A stretch of DNA of 64,000 nt from Trachythela sp. YZ-2020 (lineage: Eukaryota > Cnidaria > Anthozoa > Malacalcyonacea > Clavulariidae), in contig JADLSH010000076.1 of assembly GCA_016169945.1 (NCBI GenBank), forward strand, positions 1,865,001-1,929,000. Reading direction: 5' to 3'. The notes under the pieces are model-generated. The model searched no databases. It was not told the DNA's origin and saw only the letters and a list, made by a program, of their open reading frames with translations. The translations under genes were made by a program, and so were the position numbers. Below, piece after piece: positions 33,939-46,357 of this stretch (positions are counted from its first letter, which is position 1; each line of letters opens with the position of its first letter).

Positions 33939-34846
33939 TTTCGCTTACCTCAAAACTTGTCTGCAACAGGCTGTTTCATCTGTAAAAGAATCATCAGGCA
34001 GTTTACAAGTATCGAAAAGAAATGACCGCTTATATGCTTCCTGCCGGGGCGTGGGAGTGTGTGTGGGAGACAATGTGTGCATGCATGGCTTTGTTTGCGT
34101 TGTTTACGCGAAATTTGTTACGATGACGACATCGTGAAATTATTTCAGCTCTTTTGTTGAGTAAACAATCCTTGTTTTTTTCTTTCAAAATACAAAATTT
34201 TTCTTCTAAACATAAATTGCATCGTTTTGATCCTCCCGTATACGAAATAGAATGTTTTAAAATTTGCCAATTAATACTGAAATCCTTATTGTTTTCTTTC
34301 AATGTCCAAATATATTTCGAAAGTTCCGTGTCATTTGCATGCTTTTTATGCTGAAAAGATTTAGTGTGGTTGGCCAATCGCTCTTTGAATGTGGTTGCAG
34401 TCATGCCAATGTAATTTTTGATCGTGTTTGTGTTGCTTACTGTGACTGTTGCTTTGTATACTATGTCCCTAGTCATGCATTGTTTTTGAAGCGGGCAAAT
34501 GGTGTTTTTTCTACAACTGCAATTGGTAGTGTTCCTCTCCTGTGGCTTGTTATTTCTAGATATGCGTGCATTGTGTTTAGTGATTACTGACTTAATATTG
34601 TTCATGCAGCTATAGCTTACTTTAACTTTATTTCTGTTAAAAATTTTATGTAGCTTGTGGTGCGGTGGAAAATGCTTGTCAATTAGACTAAGGAAATTAC
34701 GTCCCATGTTTGTGCTAACACTCTTGCTAAATGGTGGGTGGAACCAAATGATGTTGCGTTGCCTATTCCTGCGTTGTTTTTGCGGTGTGCTGAGTGTAGC
34801 TAAGTTCATGATTAAAGTTGCTATGCCTAAGTGCGTTCTGTTGATT
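33936..34846 (-). pseudogene. Penelope-like element, 5'-truncated copy with GIY-YIG endonuclease
   Basis: A 259-codon minus-strand ORF (34809-34030) reads the RT C-terminal tail and a GIY-YIG nuclease: IVYKATVTV...KNYIGMTATTFKERLANHTKSF, the Penelope form of the motif with the second Y in NYIG and Arg in KERLANH. Upstream Cys motifs (CSCRKNTICPL, CMT) are also typical. The nuclease nicks DNA for integration. The copy lacks the RT and is joined at 34846 to an inverted 3' segment of the same element. This ORF is intact, unlike the plus-strand copy at 37.6-38.4 kb, which has a stop after FCIL. Confidence 0.85.
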
Positions 34847-34877
34847 AAAGTTGCTATGATTAAAGTTGCTATGCCTA

Positions 34878-34976
34878 AGAGCGGTCATTTCTTTTCGATA
34901 CTTGTAAACTGCCTGATGATTCTTTTACAGATGAAACAGCCTGTTGCAGACAAGTTTTGAGGTAAGCGAAAAACTA
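34878..34976 (+). repeat. Penelope 3' segment, inverted copy
   Basis: GGTCATTTCTTTTCGATACT to CGAAAAACT is the reverse complement of 33936-34030 and also matches 38516-38608. It marks a head-to-head junction of two Penelope copies. Confidence 0.85.
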
Positions 34977-35029
34977 TAATTTGCTCTAACTATATGTTGT
35001 CGAGCACTCTTTGCGTTTCGTAGACCTAA

Positions 35030-35985
35030 ACCTACACGTATATTCGCACCTGTATATCGGTTGTGCACTCTTGTTTACGTTATTTATTTCTATTTAACTT
35101 CAAAATGCGGCAATTTCGATTTGACTATTCACTAAAGAATATCCCTATACCATCACAGGACGCTTATTTGAAAAATTTGATTGAAAAAGTGGAAAGTGTA
35201 ATAAAACGTATGAGATGGAAAGCTAATTTCTTTCTTAATAAAAACCAAAAATGTGAAAACCAAAACAACCATTTCGGCCTTGCATCCAACAAAACACCTC
35301 CTTCTATTCCGGAAATGAAACCTTTCGAAGACGACCTTATAAAATTAATCGAAAATTTACAATTTCGGCCATATAGGAACCAATTTCAGAAATCTTTGAC
35401 TAACGATCTAAAGAAAATCAATTCGTCTCCCAACATTTTCATTTTTGCAGACAAAACTAGGAATATTTATGAAACCTCGCTCGACACATACAACAAGCTC
35501 TTACATGACCTACACGTATATTCGCACCTGTATATCGGTTGTGCACTCTTGTTTACGTTATTTATTTCTATTTAACTTCAAAATGCGGCAATTTCGATTT
35601 GACTATTCACTAAAGAATATCCCTATACCATCACAGGACGCTTATTTGAAAAATTTGATTGAAAAAGTGGAAAGTGTAATAAAACGTATGAGATGGAAAG
35701 CTAATTTCTTTCTTAATAAAAACCAAAAATGTGAAAACCAAAACAACCATTTCGGCCTTGCATCCAACAAAACACCTCCTTCTATTCCGGAAATGAAACC
35801 TTTCGAAGACGACCTTATAAAATTAATCGAAAATTTACAATTTCGGCCATATAGGAACCAATTTCAGAAATCTTTGACTAACGATCTAAAGAAAATCAAT
35901 TCGTCTCCCAACATTTTCATTTTTGCAGACAAAACTAGGAATATTTATGAAACCTCGCTCGACACATACAACAAGCTCTTACATG
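35030..35985 (+). repeat. 478-bp direct tandem duplication
   Basis: 35030-35507 and 35508-35985 appear identical by eye. Each carries the start of the RT gene (RQFRFDYSLKNIPIPSQDAY). The near-perfect identity says the duplication is recent. Confidence 0.9.
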
Positions 35986-38364
35986 ACAACATCACAAAAA
36001 CATATAAGCATGGATCCGAGGACACTATAGATGAAATTGATTCAGAACTAAAAAACATTTCGAACAATTTAGGAATCGGCGACAGAATTGAAAAAACGCG
36101 AAGCATTTATATCTTTAAAAGATCACAAAGAAAATTTCGAAAACAATCCAAAATGCCGATTAATTAATCCCGCTAAAAGCGAATCTGGAAAAATAAGCAA
36201 AGTTATTTTGGACAAAATTAATTCCAATTTGAGAGAAAATTTGAATTTAAATCAATGGAGGAATACAAAACAAGTTATTCAGTGGTTTGGCAATATAAAA
36301 GATAAGGACAGACACAGTTTTATTTCGTTTGACATTGTGGATTTCTACCCATCTATTTCTGAAAAACTATTGGACCAAGCTTTATCTTGGGCTTCAAATT
36401 TGGCTACTATACCTGAAAACGATATTTCAATAATAAAACACGCTAGAAAATCTCTCCTTTTCAATACCGGAATTTCATGGATAAAAAAAGATAGCCATAG
36501 TTTGTTTGACGTTAGCATGGGCAGTTTCGACGGCGCGGAAATTTGTGAGTTAGTAGGCCTTTTCATTTTAAACCACCTGAGTAAGAAATTTGGCAAAGAA
36601 AGCATCGGCCTATATAGAGATGACGGTTTGGCTATTATAAAACTACCTCCTCCACAGGCGCTTTATTAATTGGAGCGGGCTTGGAAAATTAGGGAAGGGA
36701 CGCACGGGCGGCATAAAAAATGCGGGTAAGGCGAAGAGAAGCGCCTGCTGACTAATGTTCTCAAGATGGCAGAAGCTATTCACCATTTATTTGACTATAA
36801 TCGTCCGGAGAAAGAGTTTGTTAATGATTCTTATGAACGTAGGCTCTTACAAAAGGTGAAGGAAGGTGGGAAAGTACTTTGCCCTAACTGTCACGCTACT
36901 GATGGCAAAAATAAATGAGCATATATACTTTTAGATTTGTTATACATATTTGTTATTATTTTGCATATAATTTTCCTTTCAAGTTATACATATTCGTAGT
37001 CAAATACATACTCATACTACATACTGAATGACACATTAATGATGTCGACATCACTAGCACTGAAGTCAATTGAACCCTTCGCATTTTGAGTGCATTTTTC
37101 GGTGTTGTCGCCCATCGAGACTGAGGACAAAAACACTTTGATTCAACGTTTCATATTTCGATTAATATGGATCATATTTCAGCAATAACTTTTAAAATAT
37201 ATCCATCTAAGATGGAAAACACGAAAATATATCGTTTTACGCTGTGATGGGCAATATTTCAGGCAGATTTTTTTGGATTCCCGATTGTCGACATTTATGC
37301 CTGATTTTCGACCATTATATGGCAGGCCCTTCGTCACTCTTTCCCCTGATGCAAAATATCACCCGCCCGCGGGAAAAAGGGCCTGAGGAGGAGGTAGATT
37401 ATAAAAAGTAAATCAGCACGTTTAGCAGACAAAACAAGAAAAGATCTCCACAAAATTTTCGAGCAGTTTGACCTAAAAATTACCGCCGAATCAAATTTAC
37501 GCATTGTAAACTTTTTAGATGTAACTTTCGACCTTAACAATGGAAAACATAGGCCCTATAGGAAGCCCAATGACGATCCACTATACATAAATATGCACTC
37601 TAATCACCCACCGAGCATCACAAGGCAACTACCTGCATCAATTAACAAGCGCATCGCACTTCTTGCATCAGATGAGCAAACTTTTCAGGAATCTGCACCC
37701 ATATATCAGAACGCACTTAGGCATAGCAACTTTAATCATGAACTTAGCTACACTCAGCACACACCGCAAAAACAACGCAGGAATAGGCAACGCAACATCA
37801 TTTGGTTCAACCCACCATTTAGCAAGAGTGTTAGCACAAACATGGGACGTAATTTCCTTAGTCTAGTTGACAAGCATTTTCCACCGCACCACAAGCTACA
37901 TAAATTTTTTAACAGAAATACAGTTAAAGTAAGCTATAGCTGCATGAACAATATTAAGTCAGTAATCACTAAACACAATGCACACATATCTAGAAATAAC
38001 AAGCCACAGGAGAGGGACACTACCAATTGCAGTTGTAGAAAAACACCATTTGCCCGCTTCAAAACAATGCATGACTAGGGACATAGTATACAAAGCAACA
38101 GTCACAGTAAGCAACACAAACACGATCAAAAATTACATTGGCATGACTGCAACCACATTCAAAGAGCGATTGGCCAACCACACTAAATCTTTTCAGCATA
38201 AAAAGCATGCAAATGACACGGAACTTTCGAAATATATTTGGACATTGAAAGAAAACAATAAGGATTTCAGTATTAATTGGCAAATTTTAAAACATTCTAT
38301 TTCGTATACGGGAGGATCAAAACGATGCAATTTATGTTTAGAAGAAAAATTTTGTATTTTGTAA
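35586..38364 (+). pseudogene. Penelope reverse transcriptase - GIY-YIG protein (interrupted)
   Basis: The N-terminal part (second copy of the duplication, to ~36167) leads after a frameshift to AFISLKDHKENF, HSFISFDIVDFYPSISEKLL (motif A), MGSFDGAEICELVGLFIL (motif B region) and IGLYRDDGLAI (motif C, YRDD). It is cut after AIIK by the insert 36643-37397, then resumes with SARLADKTRKDLHKIFEQF, ITAESNLRIVNFLDVTFDL and the GIY-YIG domain (IVYKATVTV, NYIGMTATTFKERL). It ends early at a TAA (38362-38364). YRDD and the SFDIVDFYPSI block are the Penelope hallmark. Frameshifts at ~36100 and ~38050, the insert and the stop make it dead. Confidence 0.88.
36643..37397 (+). mobile_element. 755-bp TIR insert with 9-bp target duplication, carries a 50-codon ORF
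   Basis: ATTATAAAA flanks both sides (36634-36642, 37398-37406). The ends are CTACCTCCTCC and GGAGGAGGTAG. A small ORF at 36764-36916 (MAEAIHHLFDYNRPEKEFV ... LCPNCHATDGKNK) may be a first exon left from a larger parent. Removal restores the Penelope RT frame. A 9-bp duplication would suit a Mutator-like or other 8-9-bp family; no transposase is left to decide. Confidence 0.88.
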
Positions 38365-38609
38365 GAAAAAAACAGGGATTGTTTACTCAACAAAAGAGCC
38401 GAAATCATTTCACGATGTGTTCATCGTAACAAATTTCGCGTAAACAACGCATAAACAAAGCCATGCATGCACATTGTCTCCCACACACACTCCCACGCCC
38501 GGCAGGAAGCATATAAGCGGTCATTTCTTTCGATACTTGTAAACTGCCTGATGATTCTTTTACAGATGAAACAGCCTGTTGCAGACAAGTTTTGAGGTAA
38601 GCGAAAAAC

Positions 38610-38838
38610 ATATATATATATATATATATATATATACGTGTAGGTTTAGGTCTACGAAACGCAAAGAGTGCTCGACAACATATAGTTAGAGCAAATTATA
38701 GTTTTTCGCTTACCTCAAAACTTGTCTGCAACAGGCTGTTTCATCTGTAAAAGAATCATCAGGCAGTTTACAAGTATCGAAAAGAAATGACCGCTTATAT
38801 GCTTCCTGCCGGGGCGTGGGAGTGTGTGTGGGAGGCAA

Positions 38839-38845
<7 letters not shown>
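38610..38845 (-). repeat. Inverted Penelope fragments with (TA)n
   Basis: A TA tract (38610-38636) is followed by the reverse complement of the 5' segment (38637-38700) and then a reverse copy of the 3' segment (38701-38845, matching 33936-34080). No coding capacity. Confidence 0.8.
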
Positions 38846-40117
<1,272 letters not shown>

Positions 40118-40119
40118 TA

Positions 40120-41990
40120 TATATATATACACTTGATGATATCCGTGTATTGATCATCTTTCAGTTACATGGACAAAGATGACAATCTGTCAACAATCTT
40201 TCTATGAAAGGTGCTGTGAGAATTATACATGGGGCCAATTTCATTAGATTGTGGGTTGACCAGTTGCAGTTAACCAGTTATTATTCTTAAAAATGTCCAA
40301 ATTTTGGGCAAATTTGGATGTAAAATTTGTAGGGAAACAAGCTTGCAAAACAAGGCATGAAGACTATAAAATGCAGTAAAAGGTTTAAGTTCCATTCCAA
40401 CAAACTTTTAACCCTTGCATTCGTTCATTTGTTTCTTCTTTCTTTATTTGATACTATACGAAATAATTTTATAAGCAATTGGTTTGCCAGAAGAGGCATC
40501 CATGTCCCAGAATTTATAGACATAAGTTACTGTCATGGTCGTCTCCACGATCGACTTTGAAATCTTATTTAAATCCATTCCTTCATCTATATTCCTCGAT
40601 GGAAACTACTAGAAGGGTTACTTTACGCACTCAAAAATGTGTTTGAGTTCAAAAATGTGTTTTTTCCTCAAGAAATGGCTGACTTTTCAAGAAGATTTAT
40701 TCCAAATGTAATTGTTTAAATTAAATACACATGTTCCTGGGACCAGTCCCCCGGAAGACGCTACTTTAGTGATTTTGAGCCTTTATATCTCTGAAACTAA
40801 TAGTCTAAGCCAAGAACTAATCAAAACTTATTAACTCACTTTTTATGTTCTATCCAAATCAGTAAGAACCCATTTTGGGTTCATAAGCACTTTAATTGTT
40901 ATGCATTGATACACGAACACTAAACACATCGATAATGATGGCGCTGAGTCTCTGTATCAATAGCGCCATTTTCACAGAATTTGCCATGGCCAGAGATGTT
41001 GACTTCACAGCAGTCAACGCATAAATGAGGCAGCACGACGCATGTGAAACATACGCCCATTACCCATGATGCTTTGCGGCCTACTGTCCAACTTCCTCTG
41101 ACGTTGCTATTAACAAATGCTAAATGACATGTCCTATTTTGCCCTTCCAAAAAATTCCTGGAGGCGCCACTGTTTGCTGCCGCAACCTACAATAAATTAA
41201 ATTATGTAATTCAAAAATGTTATGTTGTTATCCACAGTGATATAGGCAACTAGAATCAACTCGAATACAATTTAGAATAAGACTTTATTGCAGAGAAAGA
41301 CACAGTTCGGTTAGCAATAATATAAATACTTTCAGATACACATCGAAGAACCATTAAAAGTATTACAAAATATTCTATACCACATATTGTATTGAACCAA
41401 AATTCTGAAACAATCACAGAGAATATCTGCAGTTTGGATATTGTGCTTATAAGGAATATACATATATAATTACAAAAGAAACTTTCATCCCAACACTCAA
41501 CAGACCAAATTTGGCAAGTTCTTTAATGGAAAAAATTTCTGTGAGCTGGCTTTATAATCTTTGTTTAATCAAGTGTTGACAGTTCAATTTCATTGACATA
41601 CTAGATATCGCGATCTTCGTTGTATAAAATTAAAGTAAAGGTACTGAAGGACATTCTATATATATATATATACGTTAGCTAATGTGCTCGAAGATTTAAC
41701 AGTCATATTGCAAGGAACTTGTGAAATATCCATAAAATCAACTCCAATAGCAATACTTATTTTAGGTATGAAAAATATACAAATTCACAAACAGTTTACA
41801 ACTCCGTGATTATCAGTCGGTGATTAGAACGGTGGAGATAACACGACAAAGTTGGTAATCAAATTTGAAACATTGACAACAGCGTTCCATTGTAGATATC
41901 ATTGGAATTAATCATGGAACATATTTCGTTGTATAAAGTAATTTGGTTGACCATCTTTTTACAAAATAGAAATTAAAAACATAATAATCT
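40120..41990. other. 1.9-kb interval, no gene assigned
   Basis: AT-rich. A 67-codon plus ORF (40357-40560) and a 76-codon minus ORF (40920-41150) have no family features. The last few hundred bases may be the 5' leader of the retroelement that follows. Confidence 0.45.
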
Positions 41991-42006
41991 GAGGACCAAG
42001 TACTGC

Positions 42007-42857
42007 AACACCAAGACTTCGAAGGGGCTTTGGTAAAGCTCGAAACGGCTCAGAAATCTTTACATCTAAGACAGAAGAAAATAAAACTTGCTGACAAAAG
42101 CGACGCTGGGTGGTTAGCGGTAAAAGAATACGAAGCTGAAGACCTCGCAAGTAATTCAGACGATGAGAAACGTATTAAGAAAGCCCAAGCGTCGGCAGTA
42201 CGGAAGAAAGCTAAATCTAGACAGTCAAAGACTATCAACCAGGCATCCAGGAACGAATTTGTTAATCGCTTTCCTGTTCATAGCGACAATCAGCTTTTTC
42301 GAGGTAACTCATGCATGGACACAATAGGTATAAGCCTGTACGTAAGTAGCCCTTTCTTTGTAATATCAGAATGGTAGGCAAGTGCTCACACGTCGCCTAC
42401 CATGTATACGTTGTGTGTGTAATTAATATAGCGAATGTAGAAGGAAAATGTTTTTCCTTCGGTGAACGCAGTGAGTAAAGAAGGAAAATGAATTTTCCTG
42501 CGGAAGTAGCGCAATAATAAGGATGCAAATTAGTATACGAATTTGCATAGCACTATAAATATGAGTGAAAATACTGTAGCGCCATCACGTGTAGCACAGA
42601 CAGCCTTCTTAGTTTTACAAAACTAATTGCAAGTCTTTCGTTATGCATCCTTCCAAGTGTTTTATTTTGTTTCAGGCCGTCGCTTTCCTAACGCAACCGA
42701 CACCTGTTTCCGGTGTGGGAAACGAGGACACTGGGCCGAAACCTGTTACAAGTTTGACAGGCAAAGATCGGGTGTGCATACCTTCATCCCAACCAAGGGT
42801 TCCAACTTTGGGGAGTCTTCTGGATACGGATTTAAAGCCGGAAATAGTGGTAAATGA
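42007..42857 (+). CDS. gag: gag with CCHC zinc knuckle, two exons
   Basis: Exon 1 (about 42007-42303) is charged and coiled-coil-like: LVKLETAQKSLHLRQKKIKLAD, a Lys/Arg-rich run (KKAQASAVRKKAKSRQSK) and DNQLFRG. A GT donor at 42304 and an AG acceptor at 42674-42675 join it in frame to exon 2, which reads RRFPNATDTCFRCGKRGHWAETC, a CX2CX4HX4C knuckle that binds RNA. It ends at 42857, overlapping the RT frame, which is already open at 42643. The real start upstream of 42007 is unknown. Gag packages the RNA. Confidence 0.7.
42304..42675 (+). other. Predicted 372-nt intron in gag, containing the element's end motif
   Basis: The donor is G|GTAACT and the acceptor TTTTGTTTCAG|G. Joining keeps FRG-RRFP in frame. 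Inside, at 42370-42405, a stem ATGGTAGGC...GCCTACCAT encloses the motif that also closes the element at 46325. Confidence 0.65.
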
Positions 42858-44690
42858 TTACTTCGGAGAAGAACTTGAACGCGTCGAACAGGTAGAACAT
42901 TTGGATTATGAATATATTTTTGAATTTTTGGACAGGCATGAACCTGTAAATGCTGTTGCTCTGCCAAATGTCAAAGGCAGGCTAAAATCCCATTTAGCGT
43001 TTTGGATAGATATTAAGGCGCCTGATTTTATCATTGACTGCATACGCGAAGGTTACAAGATCCCGTTTTATTCTACCCCGGAGACAGCGACTTTTCCTAA
43101 TAATCGCTCCGCTCACGTTCACGCCGATTTTGTTTCAGAAGCGTTATTAGAATTGTTATCCACGTGTAGAATAGTGGAAACACGTAAGGAGGACTTGGTT
43201 GTTATAAATCCACTTTCCGTAGCAACGAACAAAAGTGACAAAAAACGTTTAATATTGGATTTGAGATATGTAAACAAACATATTTACAAGCAAAAGATCA
43301 AATTCGAGGACTGGCGTACCGCCATTAATTATTTCGGCCCAGGCACGTATTTCACAAAATTTGATTTAAAGAGCGGCTACCATCACTTAGACATTTTTTC
43401 TGAACATCAGTCGTATTTAGGATTTTCTTGGCCCAATCCAGATGGGAGTAACCGATGCTATAGATTTACTGTCTTGCCTTTTGGCCTTTCCTCAGCTCCC
43501 TATATTTTCACGAAACTGCTTCGTCCCCTAATTCGCCACTGGCGTGGTTTGGGTATTAGCACTACAATATTCCTAGACGATAACATAGATATGGAAAATT
43601 CACCTGAAATCTCCCACGAATATGCCAAAACTATCAAATCAGATCTTTGCATGTCAGGCCTAGTTGCCAATGACGATAAATCAATATGGGTACCAACCCA
43701 GACTATAACTTGGCTAGGTTTGGATTGGAATGGCGTAAACGGCACGATCGCCATTGCATCCCATCGCCTAGAGAAATTAATTTCTGCAATAACTACTATT
43801 CTCAATCAGCATCGAATCACAGCCAGGCAATTAGCGAGAGTAGTGGGACAGATAATTTCCACTGGCCCGTTACAGGAATTTGGCCCGTATCTTGTCCAGA
43901 CATTGCCAACTGTCTGTTGCATGTGCAGCTAATTGGGACACAACATTTCTAATTGACGACTACTGTCTTCAAGAACTACAGTTTTGGATAACAAACTTAA
44001 AATTAGTTAATGCTCGATCTTTTAAAGAATCATCGTCCAGTAACCGAACGATTTGTTCAGGCGCCAGTGCCACAGCGTGCGGGGCCATCATTTTGAGGAC
44101 TAATCATGTGGCGCACAGAATGTTTACACAATCTGAACAAGAGACAAGTTCAACATATAGGAACTACTTGCAATTCAATTGGCTATACAGGCCTTTGAAC
44201 CACTGTTGACAGGTTGTAAAGTAAAATTATTCACTGACAGTCAAGTGGCAATGAAAATTGCTCAGATCGGGAGTATGAAATTAGAATGTCACGAATTAGC
44301 AATTAGTATATTTTCTCGTGTTTTCGAGCAAATATTCAGTTAGATTTGCAGTGGATACCCGAACATTAAACGAGCAAGCTGATTATGTTAGCAAGTTAAA
44401 CGATTTTGATGACTGGGAAGTCGTACGAGGCATTTTTGAGCAAATTGACGCTCAGTTTGGTCCTCACACTTTGGATTGCTTTGCAAATTCCAAAAATGCA
44501 AAAGTTTCGATATTTTTCAAGGTTTTGGAATCCGGGCACGACTGGAGTGGGCGCGTTTTATCAGGATTGGTCCAATGAGATTGCGTGGGTTGTCCCACCC
44601 ATATCGATTGTACCGAGGTTCTTTGGTTCATGTTTGAGAATAAATGTAAAGGAACGTTAGTAACTCCCTACTGGCAATCGGCGGCTTACT
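42643..44690 (+). pseudogene. Reverse transcriptase - RNase H polyprotein (frameshifted)
   Basis: The RT ORF (42643-43932) has KRLILDLRYVNKHIY, TKFDLKSGYHHLDI (motif A), VLPFGLSSAPYIFTKLLRPL (motif B), STTIFLDDNID (motif C, FLDD) and ITWLGLDWN. A shift near 43910 leads to the RNase H part: WDTTFLIDDYCLQELQFWI, CSGASATACGAII (first catalytic Asp replaced by Gly) and KLFTDSQVAMKI. After another shift (~44330) comes the DIRS/Ngaro tail NEQADYVSKLNDFDDWEVV, FGPHTLDCFANSKN and WVVPPISIVPR, to ~44690. These are the usual blocks of recombinase retroelements. The RNase H change and shifts make it inactive. Confidence 0.85.
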
Positions 44691-44873
44691 GGCCTTTACT
44701 AGTCAAGCAATTTTTAGCTTTTGTCAGAACAACAATCATAATTAAAGGCAACGTTGCGTTACGCCAAGGAGTAATTCGAAATCGTTGTTAGGTTCGCCAG
44801 ATTGGCAGGAAATGTTTTGGTGTGTTCTCTCGATTTTTCAGACTAATACTGTTAGCCCATACAGTTTACGAGT

Positions 44874-45237
44874 GTAAGAGTGTAGAATTAAATATATCAA
44901 ACTGCACGTATTTGTTGAGTTTTTGTTTTCACGTTTTCTGGGTCTGGGACGCCGGATGGCGCAGAGTGTTTTGATCTACTTGGTAACGTCGCCGGATGGC
45001 GAATGACGTTGAAAGTGTTCAGAAATTAGCGGATGGCAAATGAACTTGAAACTATTCGGAAGACGGCCGGATATGGCATTGGAAGGTGAAACTGTTATTA
45101 TGATAGCCGGATGGCAAATGTAACAGGAATACCTTTGGGATTATTTTCCAATGGCTGTTTATAAGCTTTGCGGCCCTAGTACTTGTGCATATATGGTTAC
45201 GTTAAGTGACTTTGTTACCTCTTATTTTCTTTTTCAG
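44874..45237 (+). other. Possible 364-nt intron before the recombinase, with ~38-bp tandem repeats
   Basis: A GTAAGA donor (44874) and a TTTTTCAG acceptor (45230-45237) bracket it. From 44951 to about 45128 lie five imperfect units starting GCCGGATGGC (44951, 44991, 45029, 45066, 45106), period 37-40 bp. Splicing as drawn would meet a stop in one phase, so use of this intron is not certain. Confidence 0.5.
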
Positions 45238-46244
45238 GAGTTAGCTAACGCAACCACATGGGAGATTTTCCGTCGAGGATAGAAAAGTTTTGATCGTCAG
45301 GTTTTGCGATCGAGAGCCTCGAGTACTGTCAAAAATGCGTTCGCGAGCATCGAAAATACATCAGTTTTCTGGTACGTACCAGGCGGCCCACCACAATACC
45401 TTCGGACAAGTTACACATCGCTTCCTATTTGGCTTATGTATCACAGACCAAAAATAGTTATAATGCAGTCTCGCAAGCAAATTGTGGAATCAAATGGGTT
45501 CATTCGTTACTCGCTACCGACGTGAAAGGCAATCCAGCCGACACTACTCTGTCGGCGAACATAGTGGAAGCTAGTAGAAGGGCTTTCACAAAACCGAGCA
45601 CAAAAAAGGAACCAATTTCTACATCGACCATAACAAAAGTTTGTCAGCAATTCGCTGGACCGTCATGTACTTTGAAGGGGTTACGGACAGCACTAATATT
45701 TTCCTTGGGATTTACAGGATTATTTAGGGTTAGCGAATTATTGGATATCAAGGCACAGGATATTGGGATCCAAGCTGAACATCTCGAGATTGTGGTTCGA
45801 AAATCCAAGACTGACCAATATCGACAAGGAAATATAGTGTATATAGCAAAAACTAACGGGCCAGCGTGCCCACATGCTTTGCTTTTGCGTTTCTATTCTC
45901 TCACAGGTATTCAGCCACGTTCAAACGAGTCCATTTTTCGTTCGCTGTCATCACTGAAGAAAAGTACATTAAATAAAGCAGACAATAAACCTTTAAGTTA
46001 TTCTCGATGTCGTGAAATTGTTAAAGAAACTCTGGCCGCCGTTGGCGAGGATCCAGCTCAGTTTGGTACACATAGTCTGCGATCTGGAGGTGCAACTGCA
46101 ATTGCAGAATCCATGAAAGGAATACCAGGAGGCGATAGGCTGCTTAGATTGCAAGGGCGATGGAAGTCGGACACTTCTAGGGATATGTACATTAAAGACT
46201 CCATGACTAACAGATTGTCAGTTACAAAGTCACTTCAGTTGTAA
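45238..46244 (+). CDS. Tyrosine recombinase (integrase) of the retroelement
   Basis: The ORF 45429-46244 (271 codons, uninterrupted) has IVEASRRAFTKPS, FSLGFTGLFRVSELLDI (catalytic Arg), VVRKSKTDQYRQGNIVYI (Lys in the beta-hairpin), THSLRSGGATAIAES (His-x-x-Arg) and GRWKSDTSRDMYIKDSM (nucleophile Tyr). The N-terminal SAM-like core domain (SYLAYVSQTKNSYNAVSQ) starts it. More N-terminal text from 45238 is separated by a frameshift near 45340. All catalytic residues are present. The enzyme would insert the circular cDNA. It is the best preserved protein of the element. Confidence 0.88.
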
Positions 46245-46324
46245 AAGCAAATGAAATGTAAAATAAATAAATATGGATAGCGATTAATCATTGTGATAAA
46301 AGGAATATGAATAAATGTATTATA

Positions 46325-46352
46325 GGCAAGTGCTCACACGTCGCCTACCGTG
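46325..46352 (+). repeat. Terminal motif, right copy
   Basis: GGCAAGTGCTCACACGTCGC followed by CTACC, identical over 25 bp to the motif in the gag intron (42377). Flanking bases differ (TATA left, GTGTAAG right). Helitron coding sequence starts directly after it, so this is the retroelement's 3' limit. Confidence 0.75.
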
Positions 46353-46357
46353 TAAGT

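Larger units (their letters stand above)
34977..38608 (+). mobile_element. Penelope-like retroelement, near full-length copy
   Basis: Runs from the 5' segment (AACTATATGTTGTCGAGCAC) through an RT part, a 755-bp insert, the RT remainder and a GIY-YIG end to the 3' segment. Its first coding 478 bp are duplicated in tandem. Penelope-like elements prime at nicks made by their GIY-YIG enzyme and often form tandem or partial-tandem arrays; the surroundings (inverted fragments, pLTR units) fit that. Confidence 0.85.
41990..46352 (+). mobile_element. Tyrosine-recombinase retrotransposon (DIRS/Ngaro group) with introns
   Basis: One orientation, in order: gag with a zinc knuckle, RT-RNase H, recombinase. 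A 20+ base motif (GGCAAGTGCTCACACGTCGC and the CTACC that follows) is present at 42377 and again at 46325, next to the right boundary with the Helitron. No LTRs in the classical sense were seen and no target duplication, both normal for recombinase retroelements. The 5' end is not defined. Order and split short repeats favour Ngaro-like; the RT flavour is DIRS-like. Confidence 0.85.

Noticed and set aside
41959..42150. Remaining Helitron helicase end on the minus strand
   Set aside because: The ORF is a shadow of gag exon 1 and lacks helicase motifs V and VI.
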